From positions 1 to 39,733 of the IMG/VR virus record IMGVR_UViG_3300049216_000568: 39,733 nt of DNA; one strand, given 5' to 3'. Made by a program: the position numbers and the translations under genes. The notes under the pieces are model-generated. The model searched no databases. It saw only the letters and a program-made list of their open reading frames with translations, and had not been told where the DNA came from. This stretch comes from a virus. The stretch's first letter is position 1. Every line of letters starts with the position of its first letter. Positions 24,137 through 32,478 of this stretch are shown here, piece by piece.

Positions 24137-25645
24137 TTATTGAGCGTTTTGGGCGTTGATCGTGACACCGGCGCCGCCTTCAACTCCGATTACGAAGTCG
24201 CGGACGATGCCTTGGAAGCGGCACTGAACAGCGGCGGTCAGGAGACCAAGCGAGGTCTGCGACTGCGGGTTGTTGAACTTGTCGCACTGCACCGTGTAGG
24301 GCACGGAGCCGTCCTCTTGGACCGCCAGCACGCCTTCGGAGAGAAGGTTGCCCAGAGCGTTGTCCAGCGTGGTCGTGACATCGAGGAAGAGACCGTTGTT
24401 GATCTTTTCGCCGACATACTGGCCCATGCCGCTGTTGAAGGTGGACAGAAGCAAGTTCTCCATCCGGGTGTAGGTTTCGTCCTGAACACCAGCTTCCGAA
24501 GAAGCGTTGATGCCGAGACGGACACCCCAAATGGCACCGCGCGGTTGCGGGTTGGTCAGCACATCAATGCCAGCGAGACCAAGCTCAAGAAGCTCTGCGT
24601 CGCTGTAGGTGCCAACCGTGCCGGAGCCGGGGGCGCCGACGCGCTGCGAGCCAACCACGCCGAAGATCGGCTTGTTGAGCGAGGAATCAGAAGCCGTCAG
24701 GTTCTGCATACGACCAGCGACGAAGCCTTGCGGGCTGATCATGCGCGTGCCGTTGGACGGGTCGTTGAAGTAGACCCAATCGCCCAACATGATCTTGATG
24801 TTGGTGTCGTCTGCACCAGCCGTTTGCTTGGCAGTGATCGCGTCAGAAATCGCCTGACCAGCCGGGCCAACTGCGATCATCAGAACATTGTTCGCCTCGC
24901 CGTAGGCGATTTGCGTGGTGTAGGTGGTGGAGTCGTCGCAATCGCACAGGACACCGATGGAAGCCTGCGTGTTTTGAGCCGCCCACATGCCCGTGCGGGT
25001 CGAAGAGTCGCCCACAAGGTCCGTGCTCACAACGCCAGCGCCGTCCGTGCCACCAACGAGGGTGACGGAGAAGCCAGCCGCCAGAGCGGTTGCAGTCGGG
25101 TCACCAGAGGTGACAACGATGAGATTAGAAGGACGGGCCGCGACGGCTGCGGCGAAATCGGCGCCGAAGGTGGCAATCGCAATATTGTCATAGGCTTCAA
25201 TGGTCGTGCCCATGGTGACCGTGACGCGGAAGGTTGCCGCTTTGGAGCCGGTGCCCACCGCGATCACGATGTTGTTGCCAGCCGTCCCGCTGTATTTCGC
25301 CGTTGCGGTGAAGACGGTCTTCGGAGTGCCGGAGCCGGTCGTCACAGCCTTGGTGGCTGCGGTGTCGGTTCCGTCCGTGACGCGGATGCAGATGAAGTCG
25401 TTGGCGCCCTGAAGGACCGCTGCGGCGACATGGGAGCCCATGTCGAACTTGCGGGCTTGGATCGCACCAAAGACCTTGGAGTAGGAGGTCATGTCGCTGA
25501 CAGCGACGGGAGCGTTGACCGGGCCGAACGCAGCCGTCCCGACATAGAACGCGATGTTGGTCGGCGCTTCATTGAGCGTCACGACTGACGGCGAAACCTT
25601 CACTACATTGAGGGAAGGCACGATGGTCGGGGTGTTAACGGCCAT
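24137..25645 (-). CDS. Tail sheath protein
   Basis: A 502-aa sheath protein. The N-terminus has NEAPTNIAFYVGTAAFGPVNAPVAVSDMTSYSKVFG and VAAAVLQGANDFICIRVTDGT, typical of the family. The C-terminal third has the conserved sheath pattern GLAGIDVLTNPQPRGAIWGVRLGINA and ENLLLSTFNSGMGQYVG. It is followed by the tube gene with 17 nt between. It proves a contractile (myovirus) tail. Confidence 0.9.
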   Translation of the reverse strand: MAVNTPTIVPSLNVVKVSPSVVTLNEAPTNIAFYVGTAAFGPVNAPVAVSDMTSYSKVFGAIQARKFDMGSHVAAAVLQGANDFICIRVTDGTDTAATKAVTTGSGTPKTVFTATAKYSGTAGNNIVIAVGTGSKAATFRVTVTMGTTIEAYDNIAIATFGADFAAAVAARPSNLIVVTSGDPTATALAAGFSVTLVGGTDGAGVVSTDLVGDSSTRTGMWAAQNTQASIGVLCDCDDSTTYTTQIAYGEANNVLMIAVGPAGQAISDAITAKQTAGADDTNIKIMLGDWVYFNDPSNGTRMISPQGFVAGRMQNLTASDSSLNKPIFGVVGSQRVGAPGSGTVGTYSDAELLELGLAGIDVLTNPQPRGAIWGVRLGINASSEAGVQDETYTRMENLLLSTFNSGMGQYVGEKINNGLFLDVTTTLDNALGNLLSEGVLAVQEDGSVPYTVQCDKFNNPQSQTSLGLLTAAVQCRFQGIVRDFVIGVEGGAGVTINAQNAQ

Positions 25646-25866
25646 TACTGAGAATCCTTTACAGTCGGTGCTTCTTGGGTGAGCGGAGCCTTGGGTTCCG
25701 GGGCGGCCTTGGGGGCCTCCGGTCCATTGACTGGCACCACGAAAGCCCTGTAAGACCGCAGCACAGCCGCGACTTCTTCAGCATTTGTAATGTGGTCGCC
25801 CGGCCTGTATTTAGCGAAGGCTGATATTACGACGGCTTGAAGCATTGCTTTCTTATCCTTGTCCAT
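25645..25866 (-). CDS. Small structural-region protein, unknown
   Basis: A 73-aa protein: basic N-terminus (MDKDKKAMLQAVVISAFAKYRPGDHI), then a Pro/Ala-rich tail (GPEAPKAAPEPKAPLTQEAPTVKDSQ). It overlaps the upstream gene by 14 nt and ends at the A of the sheath start. A late motif lies 42 nt upstream of its ATG, within the 3' end of the preceding gene. Function is unknown; a small connector or tail-assembly protein is possible. Confidence 0.6.
   Translation of the reverse strand: MDKDKKAMLQAVVISAFAKYRPGDHITNAEEVAAVLRSYRAFVVPVNGPEAPKAAPEPKAPLTQEAPTVKDSQ
25808..25814 (-). promoter_or_regulatory. Late-type motif CTAAATA inside a gene, before the sheath
   Basis: In the context TTCGCTAAATACAGG, within codons of the 73-aa gene and about 160 nt before the sheath ATG. 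It closely matches intergenic copies, so it may be a sheath promoter, but it could be coincidental coding sequence. Confidence 0.4.
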
Positions 25867-26716
25867 GGATCGTCAAGTCAAAGCTCGCAGACCACTCCGG
25901 TATCTCTGTATTTACACTTGGGAACAGGACGATTGGTGCAGAGTTAATCTTGATCGTGGGGTATTCGATTTCATAGCGCTCAACGCGCTTCCACACCCCG
26001 ACCTTCTCAGTCTGGTCATCAATCCACACGCCCCGGTATTGCGGGATGTTGGAGATAGAGCCGTCCGTGAAGTAAATCGCGCGAGTGTCCGCAAGCATTT
26101 CAGAGATTGCAGAGCCCACGACATCGCGAACCCAAGGATTGGGAGCCCAAACCGTGATTTGGTATGCTTGGATTTGGCGGCGAGTTTCTTTGTATTGAAG
26201 CTGGTCAGCCACCACTTGGCCGAACACCGGCGAGCCGGGGACGGTGAGCACGGCATCCGAAGAGGTGGCCCCGTCAATCTTGGCCGCCAGCGCCGCAGCG
26301 ATGCCCGCGAGGGTGTCCGTGTTTAAACAGCGATAGGCGTATCCGGCGCCGTTGAAGTAGACCCCCACCACTTGGCCAGCCCCAACCACACCGCCAATGG
26401 TGACAGTCGAGCCGGAGGCTGTGGCTGTGACGGTCGGGTCGATTGCGGGGAGGTCACGCCACTCATATTGGAAACGAGTGGTCAGCCGGGTCATGCCGGG
26501 GACAGGGAACACCGTGATGTTGCACAGGTGCGGGTTCTCAAGATCGGCATCGAACTCGTCACCGACAGGGTAGCCACGGTCCACCTTCACGGAGATCGCG
26601 GAATCCGTGAGCAAGGGCGTGGTGAAAGCGGTGTTTTCGTCCCAAGCATTGCCTTGGGCGAGAGTGTCACCAATGAGTTGGACAAGCGAGATTTCGCAAG
26701 AGGAAGAGTCAGCCAT
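25853..26716 (-). CDS. Phage structural protein (head-tail region), unknown
   Basis: A 287-aa protein between the connector genes and the sheath. N-terminal residues (CEISLVQLIGDTLAQGNAWDENTAFTTPLLTDSAISV) and a middle beta domain (VTATASGSTVTIGGVVGAGQVVGVYFNGAGYAY) are separated from a helical C-terminal part by YKETRRQIQAYQITVWAPNPWVRDVVGSAISEML. A tail-terminator or neck role fits the position. No family is recognised with certainty. A GTTTAAAC at 26321 is read as Leu-Asn. Confidence 0.6.
   Translation of the reverse strand: MADSSSCEISLVQLIGDTLAQGNAWDENTAFTTPLLTDSAISVKVDRGYPVGDEFDADLENPHLCNITVFPVPGMTRLTTRFQYEWRDLPAIDPTVTATASGSTVTIGGVVGAGQVVGVYFNGAGYAYRCLNTDTLAGIAAALAAKIDGATSSDAVLTVPGSPVFGQVVADQLQYKETRRQIQAYQITVWAPNPWVRDVVGSAISEMLADTRAIYFTDGSISNIPQYRGVWIDDQTEKVGVWKRVERYEIEYPTIKINSAPIVLFPSVNTEIPEWSASFDLTIHGQG
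25909..25915 (-). promoter_or_regulatory. Late-type motif GTAAATA
   Basis: In the context AAGTGTAAATACAG, 42 nt before the ATG at 25866 and inside the end of the upstream gene. Confidence 0.45.
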
Positions 26717-26719
26717 AGG

Positions 26720-27373
26720 TTACGCCTCGCTGTAAGTTGCGGTGCAGCGATAACCAAGTTCGGTAAGTTCGATGGAACTTAAGATGTAGCGGTCATCGTT
26801 CTCGTCAAACAAGACATCGTTAGTCTTGAACGAGACATTCGGGATTACGGGGATGAGGCAGGAATACCAAGGCTGGCGGGTGTCTTCAGGCAAGTTCAAC
26901 TGAGACTTTTCGCCTTTAGTCCCCTGCAACATGCTGATCGGCCATTGCAGAGCGAGGGGAGCGCCCTTGCCAGCGTTGGCGGTGTTCCCGCTGTATTTGT
27001 AGGGGCTCTGGTAGTCCTTGGCCGGGCGGTAGAAATCGACCGTCTTGTTGCAGCGCACCATCATCGGCGGCACGAGCGACTGAAGGCTGGCCAGATAATA
27101 GATGGCGCCGTCTTCAGTGATGAAGATGTCGCCTTCAATGTTGTTCGTTGCGTTGAAGCCGCCATACCAGACCGGCTTGGCGAAGGTGTTCACCAGCACG
27201 GTGCTGAAGTCGGGCTTGGGGTCGAAGCGCACGAGAATGTCGTCCGCCACATTGAGCGGCGTGATCGGGTTATTGGCCGTGGTGGGGCGGTAGACCGTGG
27301 TCAGAACGCCAAGGTCCGTGCCGATCTTCCCATAACCGGCGTAAAGCTTCGCCTGTGCGGCGGCACGGTTCAT
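26720..27373 (-). CDS. Phage structural protein (connector region), unknown
   Basis: A 217-aa protein beginning MNRAAAQAKLYAGYGKIGTDLG. The ATG at 27373 follows directly after a GTTTAAAC site that also holds the stop codon of the upstream gene. The sequence is beta-rich with MMVRCNKTVDFYRPAKDY and a C-terminal NDVLFDENDDRYILSSIELTELGYRCTATYSE, similar in style to minor head-tail or tail-completion proteins. Exact role is unknown. Confidence 0.6.
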   Translation of the reverse strand: MNRAAAQAKLYAGYGKIGTDLGVLTTVYRPTTANNPITPLNVADDILVRFDPKPDFSTVLVNTFAKPVWYGGFNATNNIEGDIFITEDGAIYYLASLQSLVPPMMVRCNKTVDFYRPAKDYQSPYKYSGNTANAGKGAPLALQWPISMLQGTKGEKSQLNLPEDTRQPWYSCLIPVIPNVSFKTNDVLFDENDDRYILSSIELTELGYRCTATYSEA

Positions 27374-27375
27374 GT

Positions 27376-27771
27376 TTAAACAGCCCGCATCCGCGAGCCG
27401 CCAACCTTCAGGCCGGGGCCGAAGGGCAGGCCAAGGAAGTTGCAAAGCTCGACGCGCGCCCAAGTGTAGAGACGGACACGATCAGCCAGTTCAGTCTTGT
27501 TGCGGCTGATGACGGCGACGGTATCTTCGTCAAGGTTGTCGGTGACACCAAAGATCGCCGCTTCAAACGCCACGAGGCGTGGGAGGTGAATCTTGGTGAT
27601 GTCCGCAAACTCTTCGACGGTCATCGTGTTGAAGCGATATTCCATCACGCCGTAGTGCTCGAAATAGCGAAAGCCATTCCAGCCGCCATCGGGAGCCCCA
27701 CCGTAAGCCGGGTAGCCCATGTATTTGCGAAGGGCGACCTTCTGAGTATCGGTGAGAACTGCAATGGTCAT
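27376..27771 (-). CDS. Head-tail connector-region protein, unknown
   Basis: A 131-aa protein starting MTIAVLTDTQKVALRKYMGYPAYG. The ATG at 27771 is chosen rather than one at 27795 because CATAAATA is at 27803-27796 and CGGAG precedes 27771. A helical protein of this size directly after the capsid gene often acts as head completion or connector. Its stop codon TAA lies inside a GTTTAAAC site (27374-27381). Confidence 0.6.
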   Translation of the reverse strand: MTIAVLTDTQKVALRKYMGYPAYGGAPDGGWNGFRYFEHYGVMEYRFNTMTVEEFADITKIHLPRLVAFEAAIFGVTDNLDEDTVAVISRNKTELADRVRLYTWARVELCNFLGLPFGPGLKVGGSRMRAV

Positions 27772-27795
27772 AATGGGCTCCGGCTGCTTGCCCAT

Positions 27796-27803
27796 TATTT
27801 ATG
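27796..27803 (-). promoter_or_regulatory. T4-late-type promoter motif CATAAATA
   Basis: CATAAATA on the - strand, 24 nt before the ATG at 27771. Confidence 0.65.
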
Positions 27804-27836
27804 GAGCCGACCCCAACGCTGCGTTATACTGCTTGA

Positions 27837-28268
27837 ATGAGTGCTCCAAGATCAGGTTATAGTGGCGTTAGCTTTAACAAGCATAACAAAGTGTATCACG
27901 CCTACATCATGCACGAAGGCAAGCGGCTGACGCTTGGCTACTTCCAAGAGATTGACGCAGCCATTCAAGCGCGCCGGAAGGCTGAGAACGGGGACTTCAA
28001 CATTCCTGAAACCCGCAAGCGGCGAACCAGTGAGGAAATGCGAGCCCTCGCCCTCAAGCCCAAGGCTCCGCCCGTGGACCCCAACGCCATCAAGGTCATC
28101 CCCGGCATGGAGATGCCCAAGATCGGTGTCTCGCTGCACAAGCATGGTGACGAGTGGGTGGCTGTGAATATGGACGAGCGCTCCATCGCCGGGCGCTACA
28201 CGGACTTCTATGAAGCCCTTGAGAAAACCGGCCTGTGCTGGCCTCACAGCACTTGCGAACACCGCTAA
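27837..28268 (+). CDS. Double AP2-domain protein without nuclease domain
   Basis: A 143-aa protein on the + strand inside the late - strand block. Residues 6-45 (SGYSGVSFNKHNKVYHAYIM, then LGYFQEIDAAIQARRKAE) form an AP2-type DNA-binding domain of the kind found in homing endonucleases. Residues 95-133 (KIGVSLHKHGDEWVAVNMDE, then AGRYTDFYEALE) look like a second one. No HNH or GIY-YIG motif is seen. It may be a remnant of a mobile endonuclease or a DNA-binding protein derived from one. It sits between the capsid and connector genes, a common site for selfish genes. Confidence 0.65.
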   Translation: MSAPRSGYSGVSFNKHNKVYHAYIMHEGKRLTLGYFQEIDAAIQARRKAENGDFNIPETRKRRTSEEMRALALKPKAPPVDPNAIKVIPGMEMPKIGVSLHKHGDEWVAVNMDERSIAGRYTDFYEALEKTGLCWPHSTCEHR

Positions 28269-28273
28269 CGAAA

Positions 28274-28301
28274 GAAGCCCGCCTCTTTCGAGACGGGCTT
28301 C
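28274..28301 (-). terminator. Rho-independent terminator after the capsid gene
   Basis: GAAGCCCG (28274-28281) pairs with CGGGCTTC (28294-28301). On the - strand TTTCG follows. A GTTTAAAC (28307-28314) lies between the capsid stop and the stem. The hairpin could also end transcription of the + strand AP2 gene. Confidence 0.7.
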
Positions 28302-28325
28302 AAATCGTTTAAACGACTATCAGTC

Positions 28326-29543
28326 TTAGGCGGACTGAAGGATCGCTGCACGCTTGAGAGCGGCGTTGGTCGCGGACGGCAGGACCGTCGCATTCGTCCC
28401 GGTGTCGGTCGGGGCAACGAAGCCGCCGATGTAGCACCAAGTCTGGGTGACCCACTGTTGCAGCGCGTCGAGTTGGCCGCGAGTGATGTGCGCGATGTCT
28501 TCCGCCATCGTAATCATCTCGCTGGATTCACCAGTTGCAGCGGCGTAGCCGTTGTTGGTGTAAACGCCTTCGACCAGCGCGCCTTGACCGACCAAGATAG
28601 CCTGACGCACGGCGCCATTCTTCACGGTCTGGTTGGTGCGGATGAGCTTCACGCCCAGCAGTTCGGCGATGATACCGTCCTTGTATTCCGGCGAGTCCTT
28701 TTGGCCACGCAGGAAGTTCTGGAACATCGTGTCGCTGTAGAGGCCGGTGGCCTGAACGGGGTCGATGTAGAGGTTGTAGGAACCACCGATGGTCGGAACA
28801 TTGTTCGACTCAAGCTGTGCCTTCTGATCAAGGATCATCTGTGCGGTCAGCTTGCCGGTGGTCGCCTCGAACGCCGCAGCGGTCGATGCCACAACGGCCT
28901 TGCCAGCCACGACATCGCCCGCAGTCGGGGTGGCCGACAGGGTGAGCGTGCCCGACTTACCGAAGGGGTAAACCGAAGCATTGGTGCCGTCGAAAGCGAC
29001 GGACGACACGGTGTAGGGGTTGCCGTTGATGGTGACGGTCATGCCAGCCGTGAAGCCGCGTGCGTCATCAACCGGAACAGCCGCGCCGGTGCCGCCGCCC
29101 TTGGTCACGGTGTTACCCGCGCTGTAGGCAGTGAACAGGGCGTTGCGCGCCAGAGTGTCGATGGAGCGAGTTGCTTGCTCCGCGAGGTTCATGGCGTTCT
29201 TCATGAAGGTGGATTCGATGGCGAGGCCGTCGAGCACGACATTGGTCTGAGCCATGTCGGCATACATCGCCACGGTCAGGTCATACTGTTCGACGCTGAA
29301 GTCAGAGGCCGTCAGGCCGGAGGTCAGGTCGTTTGCAGCACCGGCGGAAATCGCCGTGATCATCGCGGGACGCAGACCAGCGCGGGTCTTGCGGACGAGT
29401 TCACCAACCTTGTTGGGGAACATTTCGCGGTCAGCAACGGCACGGTAGCCGAGCTTGGCGACAAGAGCTTCTTGCCAAGCGCGTTCCAGATAGTTGCCTT
29501 GGATGATGGCCTGAAGGCCGGAAGGCAGAGTATTGAGAGTCAT
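28326..29543 (-). CDS. Major capsid protein (N4-gp56-like family)
   Basis: A 405-aa capsid protein resembling the N4-gp56 family: LERAWQEALVAKLGYRAVADREMFPNKVGELVRKTRAG, SDFSVEQYDLTVAMYADMAQTNVVLDGLAIESTFMKNAMNLAEQATRSIDTLARNALF, and a C-terminal IPTIGGSYNLYIDP-like and MFQNFLRGQKDSPEYKDGIIAELLGVKLIRTNQ region. It lies after portal and scaffold genes. A terminator follows it, allowing separate high expression. Confidence 0.85.
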   Translation of the reverse strand: MTLNTLPSGLQAIIQGNYLERAWQEALVAKLGYRAVADREMFPNKVGELVRKTRAGLRPAMITAISAGAANDLTSGLTASDFSVEQYDLTVAMYADMAQTNVVLDGLAIESTFMKNAMNLAEQATRSIDTLARNALFTAYSAGNTVTKGGGTGAAVPVDDARGFTAGMTVTINGNPYTVSSVAFDGTNASVYPFGKSGTLTLSATPTAGDVVAGKAVVASTAAAFEATTGKLTAQMILDQKAQLESNNVPTIGGSYNLYIDPVQATGLYSDTMFQNFLRGQKDSPEYKDGIIAELLGVKLIRTNQTVKNGAVRQAILVGQGALVEGVYTNNGYAAATGESSEMITMAEDIAHITRGQLDALQQWVTQTWCYIGGFVAPTDTGTNATVLPSATNAALKRAAILQSA

Positions 29544-29577
29544 TGGGGAAATACCTTAAAAGAATAGAGTTGAGCAG

Positions 29578-30114
29578 TTAGATGCCCAGCCTCTTCTTTT
29601 CGGCAGCCCACGCTTCGGCACTAAGATCACTTGCGGAGTTAGACGTGGGGTCAGTCTTCGGAGGTGCTTTAAATGTAGATGCGGTCGCTACCGAAGAGCC
29701 GAAGAGGTGTGGCTTCTTGGTTTTGAACGACTCGATTGCTTCGGCTGCATTCTTGATCTTGCCATTCTCGTCGTATTCGAGAGTGGACTGGTCCAAGAGC
29801 GAAAGATCATCCGGGTCCGTAATCCCGGCCTTGACAGCGATTGCTTCAAGACGGGCGAGCGCGATTTCTTTCTGTGCGGCCAGCTTTGCTTCCGACTTCG
29901 CCTCTGCGACTGCCGATGCCAGCTTTTCAGCGTGAGTCTTCTCAATGTTCCGAAGAGCGTCCCGCGCTTCCAACTCCTTGAGCCGGTAAGCCTGAGCTTC
30001 CTTTCGGTGCTTCCTGACCGCCTCTAATTGGCGTTCTGTCAGGGCAAGATCGGAGTCAGTTTCGGTATCAACAACCAGAGTATTGGTCGTGTCTTCAGTG
30101 TCTTGAGTATTCAT
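29578..30114 (-). CDS. Capsid scaffolding protein
   Basis: A 178-aa, highly charged helical protein of scaffold type: a long predicted coiled coil (ALTERQLEAVRKHRKEAQAYRLKELEARDALRNIEKTHAEKLASAVAEAKSEAKL), the DPDDLSLLD ... YDENGKIKNAAEAIESFKTKKPHLFG block typical of phage scaffolds, a Ser/Pro/Thr-rich linker and a basic C-terminal helix (SAEAWAAEKKRLGI) that usually binds the capsid protein. It lies directly upstream of the capsid gene. Confidence 0.8.
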   Translation of the reverse strand: MNTQDTEDTTNTLVVDTETDSDLALTERQLEAVRKHRKEAQAYRLKELEARDALRNIEKTHAEKLASAVAEAKSEAKLAAQKEIALARLEAIAVKAGITDPDDLSLLDQSTLEYDENGKIKNAAEAIESFKTKKPHLFGSSVATASTFKAPPKTDPTSNSASDLSAEAWAAEKKRLGI

Positions 30115-30203
30115 GGGCCTCTGCCTGCTACGACTGGCCTCTGCCAGAAGTTAAAGTTGCAGAAAGACTTCCGGCCTCTGCCGTATAGTCTTTCATTCGC
30201 AGG

Positions 30204-30210
30204 TATTTAG
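30204..30210 (-). promoter_or_regulatory. T4-late-type promoter motif CTAAATA (scaffold/capsid)
   Basis: In the context AAACTAAATACC, 89 nt before the scaffold ATG. A GTTTAAAC (30243-30250) lies about 33 bp upstream. Confidence 0.55.
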
Positions 30211-30244
30211 TTTGGGCGACCCAAGCAGGTGCGGCGACCGTTGT

Positions 30245-31813
30245 TTAAACGGCCTCCGTCACCTTATCTTGTTCAGTGACTTGCACTGCCGCAGCGGCCA
30301 AAGCCTCTGCACGGGCATCTGCTTCCGCAATGTCCTTGGCGATGGCAGTCAGTTCGGCTTCGCAATCTTCGATGCCGAACGCTGCGGCGATGTTCGCCAC
30401 GGCCTTGTCACGGCTCAAGATCATGCCGTTGATGGCCTGAACCATCGTCTGGACCATCGCGAGACGGTCCTTCTCAGTCGGGGCATACCAAGCGCCCCAA
30501 GTCAGAGAGAGGTCATCGGTCGCGCCGATCTCCTTGGGCACGATCTTGCCGTTGATCCGCACGCCGCCGCGCTTGATCAGCTTCAGGACCATCTTCAGGA
30601 GGTTCAGGAGACCGTGGTCGCCGTAGACCGTGCGAAGCTCTTCAGCACGGTTGATCAGGCTGTTGTTCAGCGCCTTAAGGCTGTCAGTGCCACCGTGGCT
30701 GACTTGCTTGTCACGGCTCACACGGTCGCCATGGAGGATTTCAAGCAGACCGTCGCGGAGTTGGCCGCAGACCTCGATGACGATTTTCGCACCATCGCCG
30801 CTGATCTCAAGGAACTCAGCATCGCCGTCAGCGTCGATGGTCAGCATCTGGCTGGCGCCGGTGACCACAGCACTCCCGCCGCTTTCGAGCGGGGTCTCAA
30901 TCACCCCATCAACGCCCATGACGGACGGCGCCGCAGGCTCTTTGATCAAGAGTGTCGGGTCAGCGACATAGCGAAGCTGGCGTGCGGCCTGCGACCACAG
31001 GAAGTCGATGGCGATGGCGGTCTCAATGCCCCGTTGGAAGGTGCTTTCACCATCCGGGTGGTCATCGTCGCCGTTGAGGTTCTTCAGCCAGACCCATGGG
31101 CAGAAGCCCAGCGAGTGCGGAACGGTGCGCTCGGTGTCCAGAACAGGTTTAAACCCATCCTTGGCCATATCCTCGCGCGTGTAGGGGATGAACCAGTTCT
31201 CGCCGGTCTCGTCCCAAATGCGTTGGAAGAAGAAATCTTCTCTCGGACGGTCTCTGGCGATTGAGTAGTTGTAGGGGTCAGCGGCAAGCACTTCGCCCTT
31301 CACCAGATAGCGTTCGATGACCCCATCAAGCTGGTCGGGTTCGTCCGCATTGAAGATCGGGGTCAGGAAGACGGTGTCGAACACCTTGAAGTGTATGCGA
31401 CCGTTCTTGGACAGGTGCAGGCGGATCGCCACGGAGCCGATGGAGCCACGGACGACAGCGCGCCGCATGATCATGGGCAGGTTGGATTCCTTGATCGCCT
31501 GCTTCAGCCACTGGCGGGTTTCTGCATTTTGAGACTCAAGCTCTGGCCAGCGCCCGTCGCCGAACAGCATTGCCGCTTGGTCGTCCACAACGGCACGAAG
31601 AACACCGGTGCCCAAAGTAATGTTGGGCGCGCGGTCAAGCAGTTCGATGTAGTTTGTCGGTGAGGACTTCTCTTGGTCGAACGAGAACTTCTGGAACTGG
31701 TAAAGCTCATCATCAAGGGCGGCACGCCGCACCGAAAGCGTGAAAGCCCGGTTGTTGTAAGCCGGGAAGTCTTTCAGCGTCGGGTAGTTGGCTGTGATCT
31801 TCTTGAGACTCAT
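30245..31813 (-). CDS. Portal protein
   Basis: A 522-aa protein placed between the terminase and scaffold genes. Features are TNYIELLDRAPNITLGTGVLRAVVDDQAAMLFGDG, the stem-type helices TFQRGIETAIAIDFLWSQAARQLRYVADPTLLIKEP, and a long C-terminal helix region. The ATG at 31813 with AGGGGCAG before it is preferred over the TTG at 31834. It forms the dodecameric DNA channel. Its stop codon TAA lies inside a GTTTAAAC site (30243-30250), and another site (31147) is read as Phe-Lys. Confidence 0.8.
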   Translation of the reverse strand: MSLKKITANYPTLKDFPAYNNRAFTLSVRRAALDDELYQFQKFSFDQEKSSPTNYIELLDRAPNITLGTGVLRAVVDDQAAMLFGDGRWPELESQNAETRQWLKQAIKESNLPMIMRRAVVRGSIGSVAIRLHLSKNGRIHFKVFDTVFLTPIFNADEPDQLDGVIERYLVKGEVLAADPYNYSIARDRPREDFFFQRIWDETGENWFIPYTREDMAKDGFKPVLDTERTVPHSLGFCPWVWLKNLNGDDDHPDGESTFQRGIETAIAIDFLWSQAARQLRYVADPTLLIKEPAAPSVMGVDGVIETPLESGGSAVVTGASQMLTIDADGDAEFLEISGDGAKIVIEVCGQLRDGLLEILHGDRVSRDKQVSHGGTDSLKALNNSLINRAEELRTVYGDHGLLNLLKMVLKLIKRGGVRINGKIVPKEIGATDDLSLTWGAWYAPTEKDRLAMVQTMVQAINGMILSRDKAVANIAAAFGIEDCEAELTAIAKDIAEADARAEALAAAAVQVTEQDKVTEAV

Positions 31814-31901
31814 GTGATGTTCTGCCCCTATCAAGCGTGTAAGGGTGGGAGAACAGTCAGCAAATGTTGCCCACGCTCGTCACAGATTACCCTTTGGCCT
31901 G

Positions 31902-31908
31902 TATTTAG
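31902..31908 (-). promoter_or_regulatory. T4-late-type promoter motif CTAAATA (portal)
   Basis: In the context ATCCCTAAATACAGG, 88 nt before the portal ATG and just inside the end of the leader region. Confidence 0.55.
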
Positions 31909-31921
31909 GGATGGCTCCCGT

Positions 31922-32194
31922 TTACTTGGCTGCTTGGCGTTGCCATTGAGCAACCGTGAAATCGGAGCACGAAAACTGGTCGTTGAGCTTGTCAGCGAGC
32001 AACTGTGCGAAGCCGGGGTTGGGGAAGCCCGTCCTGCAATAGACCCGCTTGCCCTCGTCCGTGTATGCCGGAGCATCAAGCAGATTGAAGGGCTCACCCT
32101 TGTAGAGGACGATGAAGAAGCCCTTGGAACTAATGATCTTCCGGCAGGTATTTGGGCCGGTGATCTTGGACAGGAGAGTTACAGGAAGTGCCAT
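31922..32194 (-). CDS. Small protein with RTxFP motif, paralog of the 32814-33107 product
   Basis: A 90-aa protein containing FFIVLYKGEPFNL, then RVYCRTGFPNPGFAQLLADKLNDQF and SDFTVAQWQ. The same order of blocks is seen in the 97-aa protein encoded at 32814-33107 (VFSVYCNGVPMNM, YMRTTFPSKGHALRLAKMLND, VYTVHQM), so the two are duplicates of one small domain. The ATG at 32194 is chosen; an upstream ATG at 32224 is possible. A TTAAATA motif ends 4 nt before 32194. The function is unknown. Confidence 0.6.
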   Translation of the reverse strand: MALPVTLLSKITGPNTCRKIISSKGFFIVLYKGEPFNLLDAPAYTDEGKRVYCRTGFPNPGFAQLLADKLNDQFSCSDFTVAQWQRQAAK

Positions 32195-32198
32195 CCTG

Positions 32199-32205
32199 TA
32201 TTTAA
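32199..32205 (-). promoter_or_regulatory. Late-type motif TTAAATA
   Basis: In the context GGATTAAATACAGG, overlapping the upstream stop codon and 4 nt before the ATG at 32194. Confidence 0.4.
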
Positions 32206-32465
32206 TCCGTGATGAAGTAATCACTCCAACGAAGCTTGAAGTAGACTAAGTCGGAGTCGTGCGTGAAAGTCACGAACAACGCCCACATGAGAGTGATGCT
32301 GGTTGGACCAATAATCTGAGCAATGGAAGGCGGGTTTTTGATCTTGTATTCGACCATAACCGGCTGAGTGAAGTAAGGGCCTCTCATATTGGCTTTGAGC
32401 CAAGCTTCGACTTCATCGCGGTTTGGTGGAAGTAAGCAAATCCGCCCGGCAACATAGCTGGTCAT
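32202..32465 (-). CDS. Hypothetical small protein
   Basis: An 87-aa product starting MTSYVAGRICLLPPNRDEVEAWLKANMRGPYF and containing a hydrophobic stretch (IIGPTSITLMWALFVTF), probably buried rather than membrane. The start at 32465 lies after the stop of the previous gene; an earlier ATG at 32522 would overlap that gene. Function is unknown. Confidence 0.5.
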   Translation of the reverse strand: MTSYVAGRICLLPPNRDEVEAWLKANMRGPYFTQPVMVEYKIKNPPSIAQIIGPTSITLMWALFVTFTHDSDLVYFKLRWSDYFITD

Positions 32466-32478
32466 CAGGTCACGGGGC

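Noticed and set aside
24140-25588. A 482-codon open frame on the + strand
   Set aside because: It is antisense to the clearly recognisable sheath gene and has no recognised motif; long antisense frames are expected in GC-rich DNA.
28458-29567. A 369-codon open frame on the + strand
   Set aside because: Antisense to the major capsid gene, with no family pattern.
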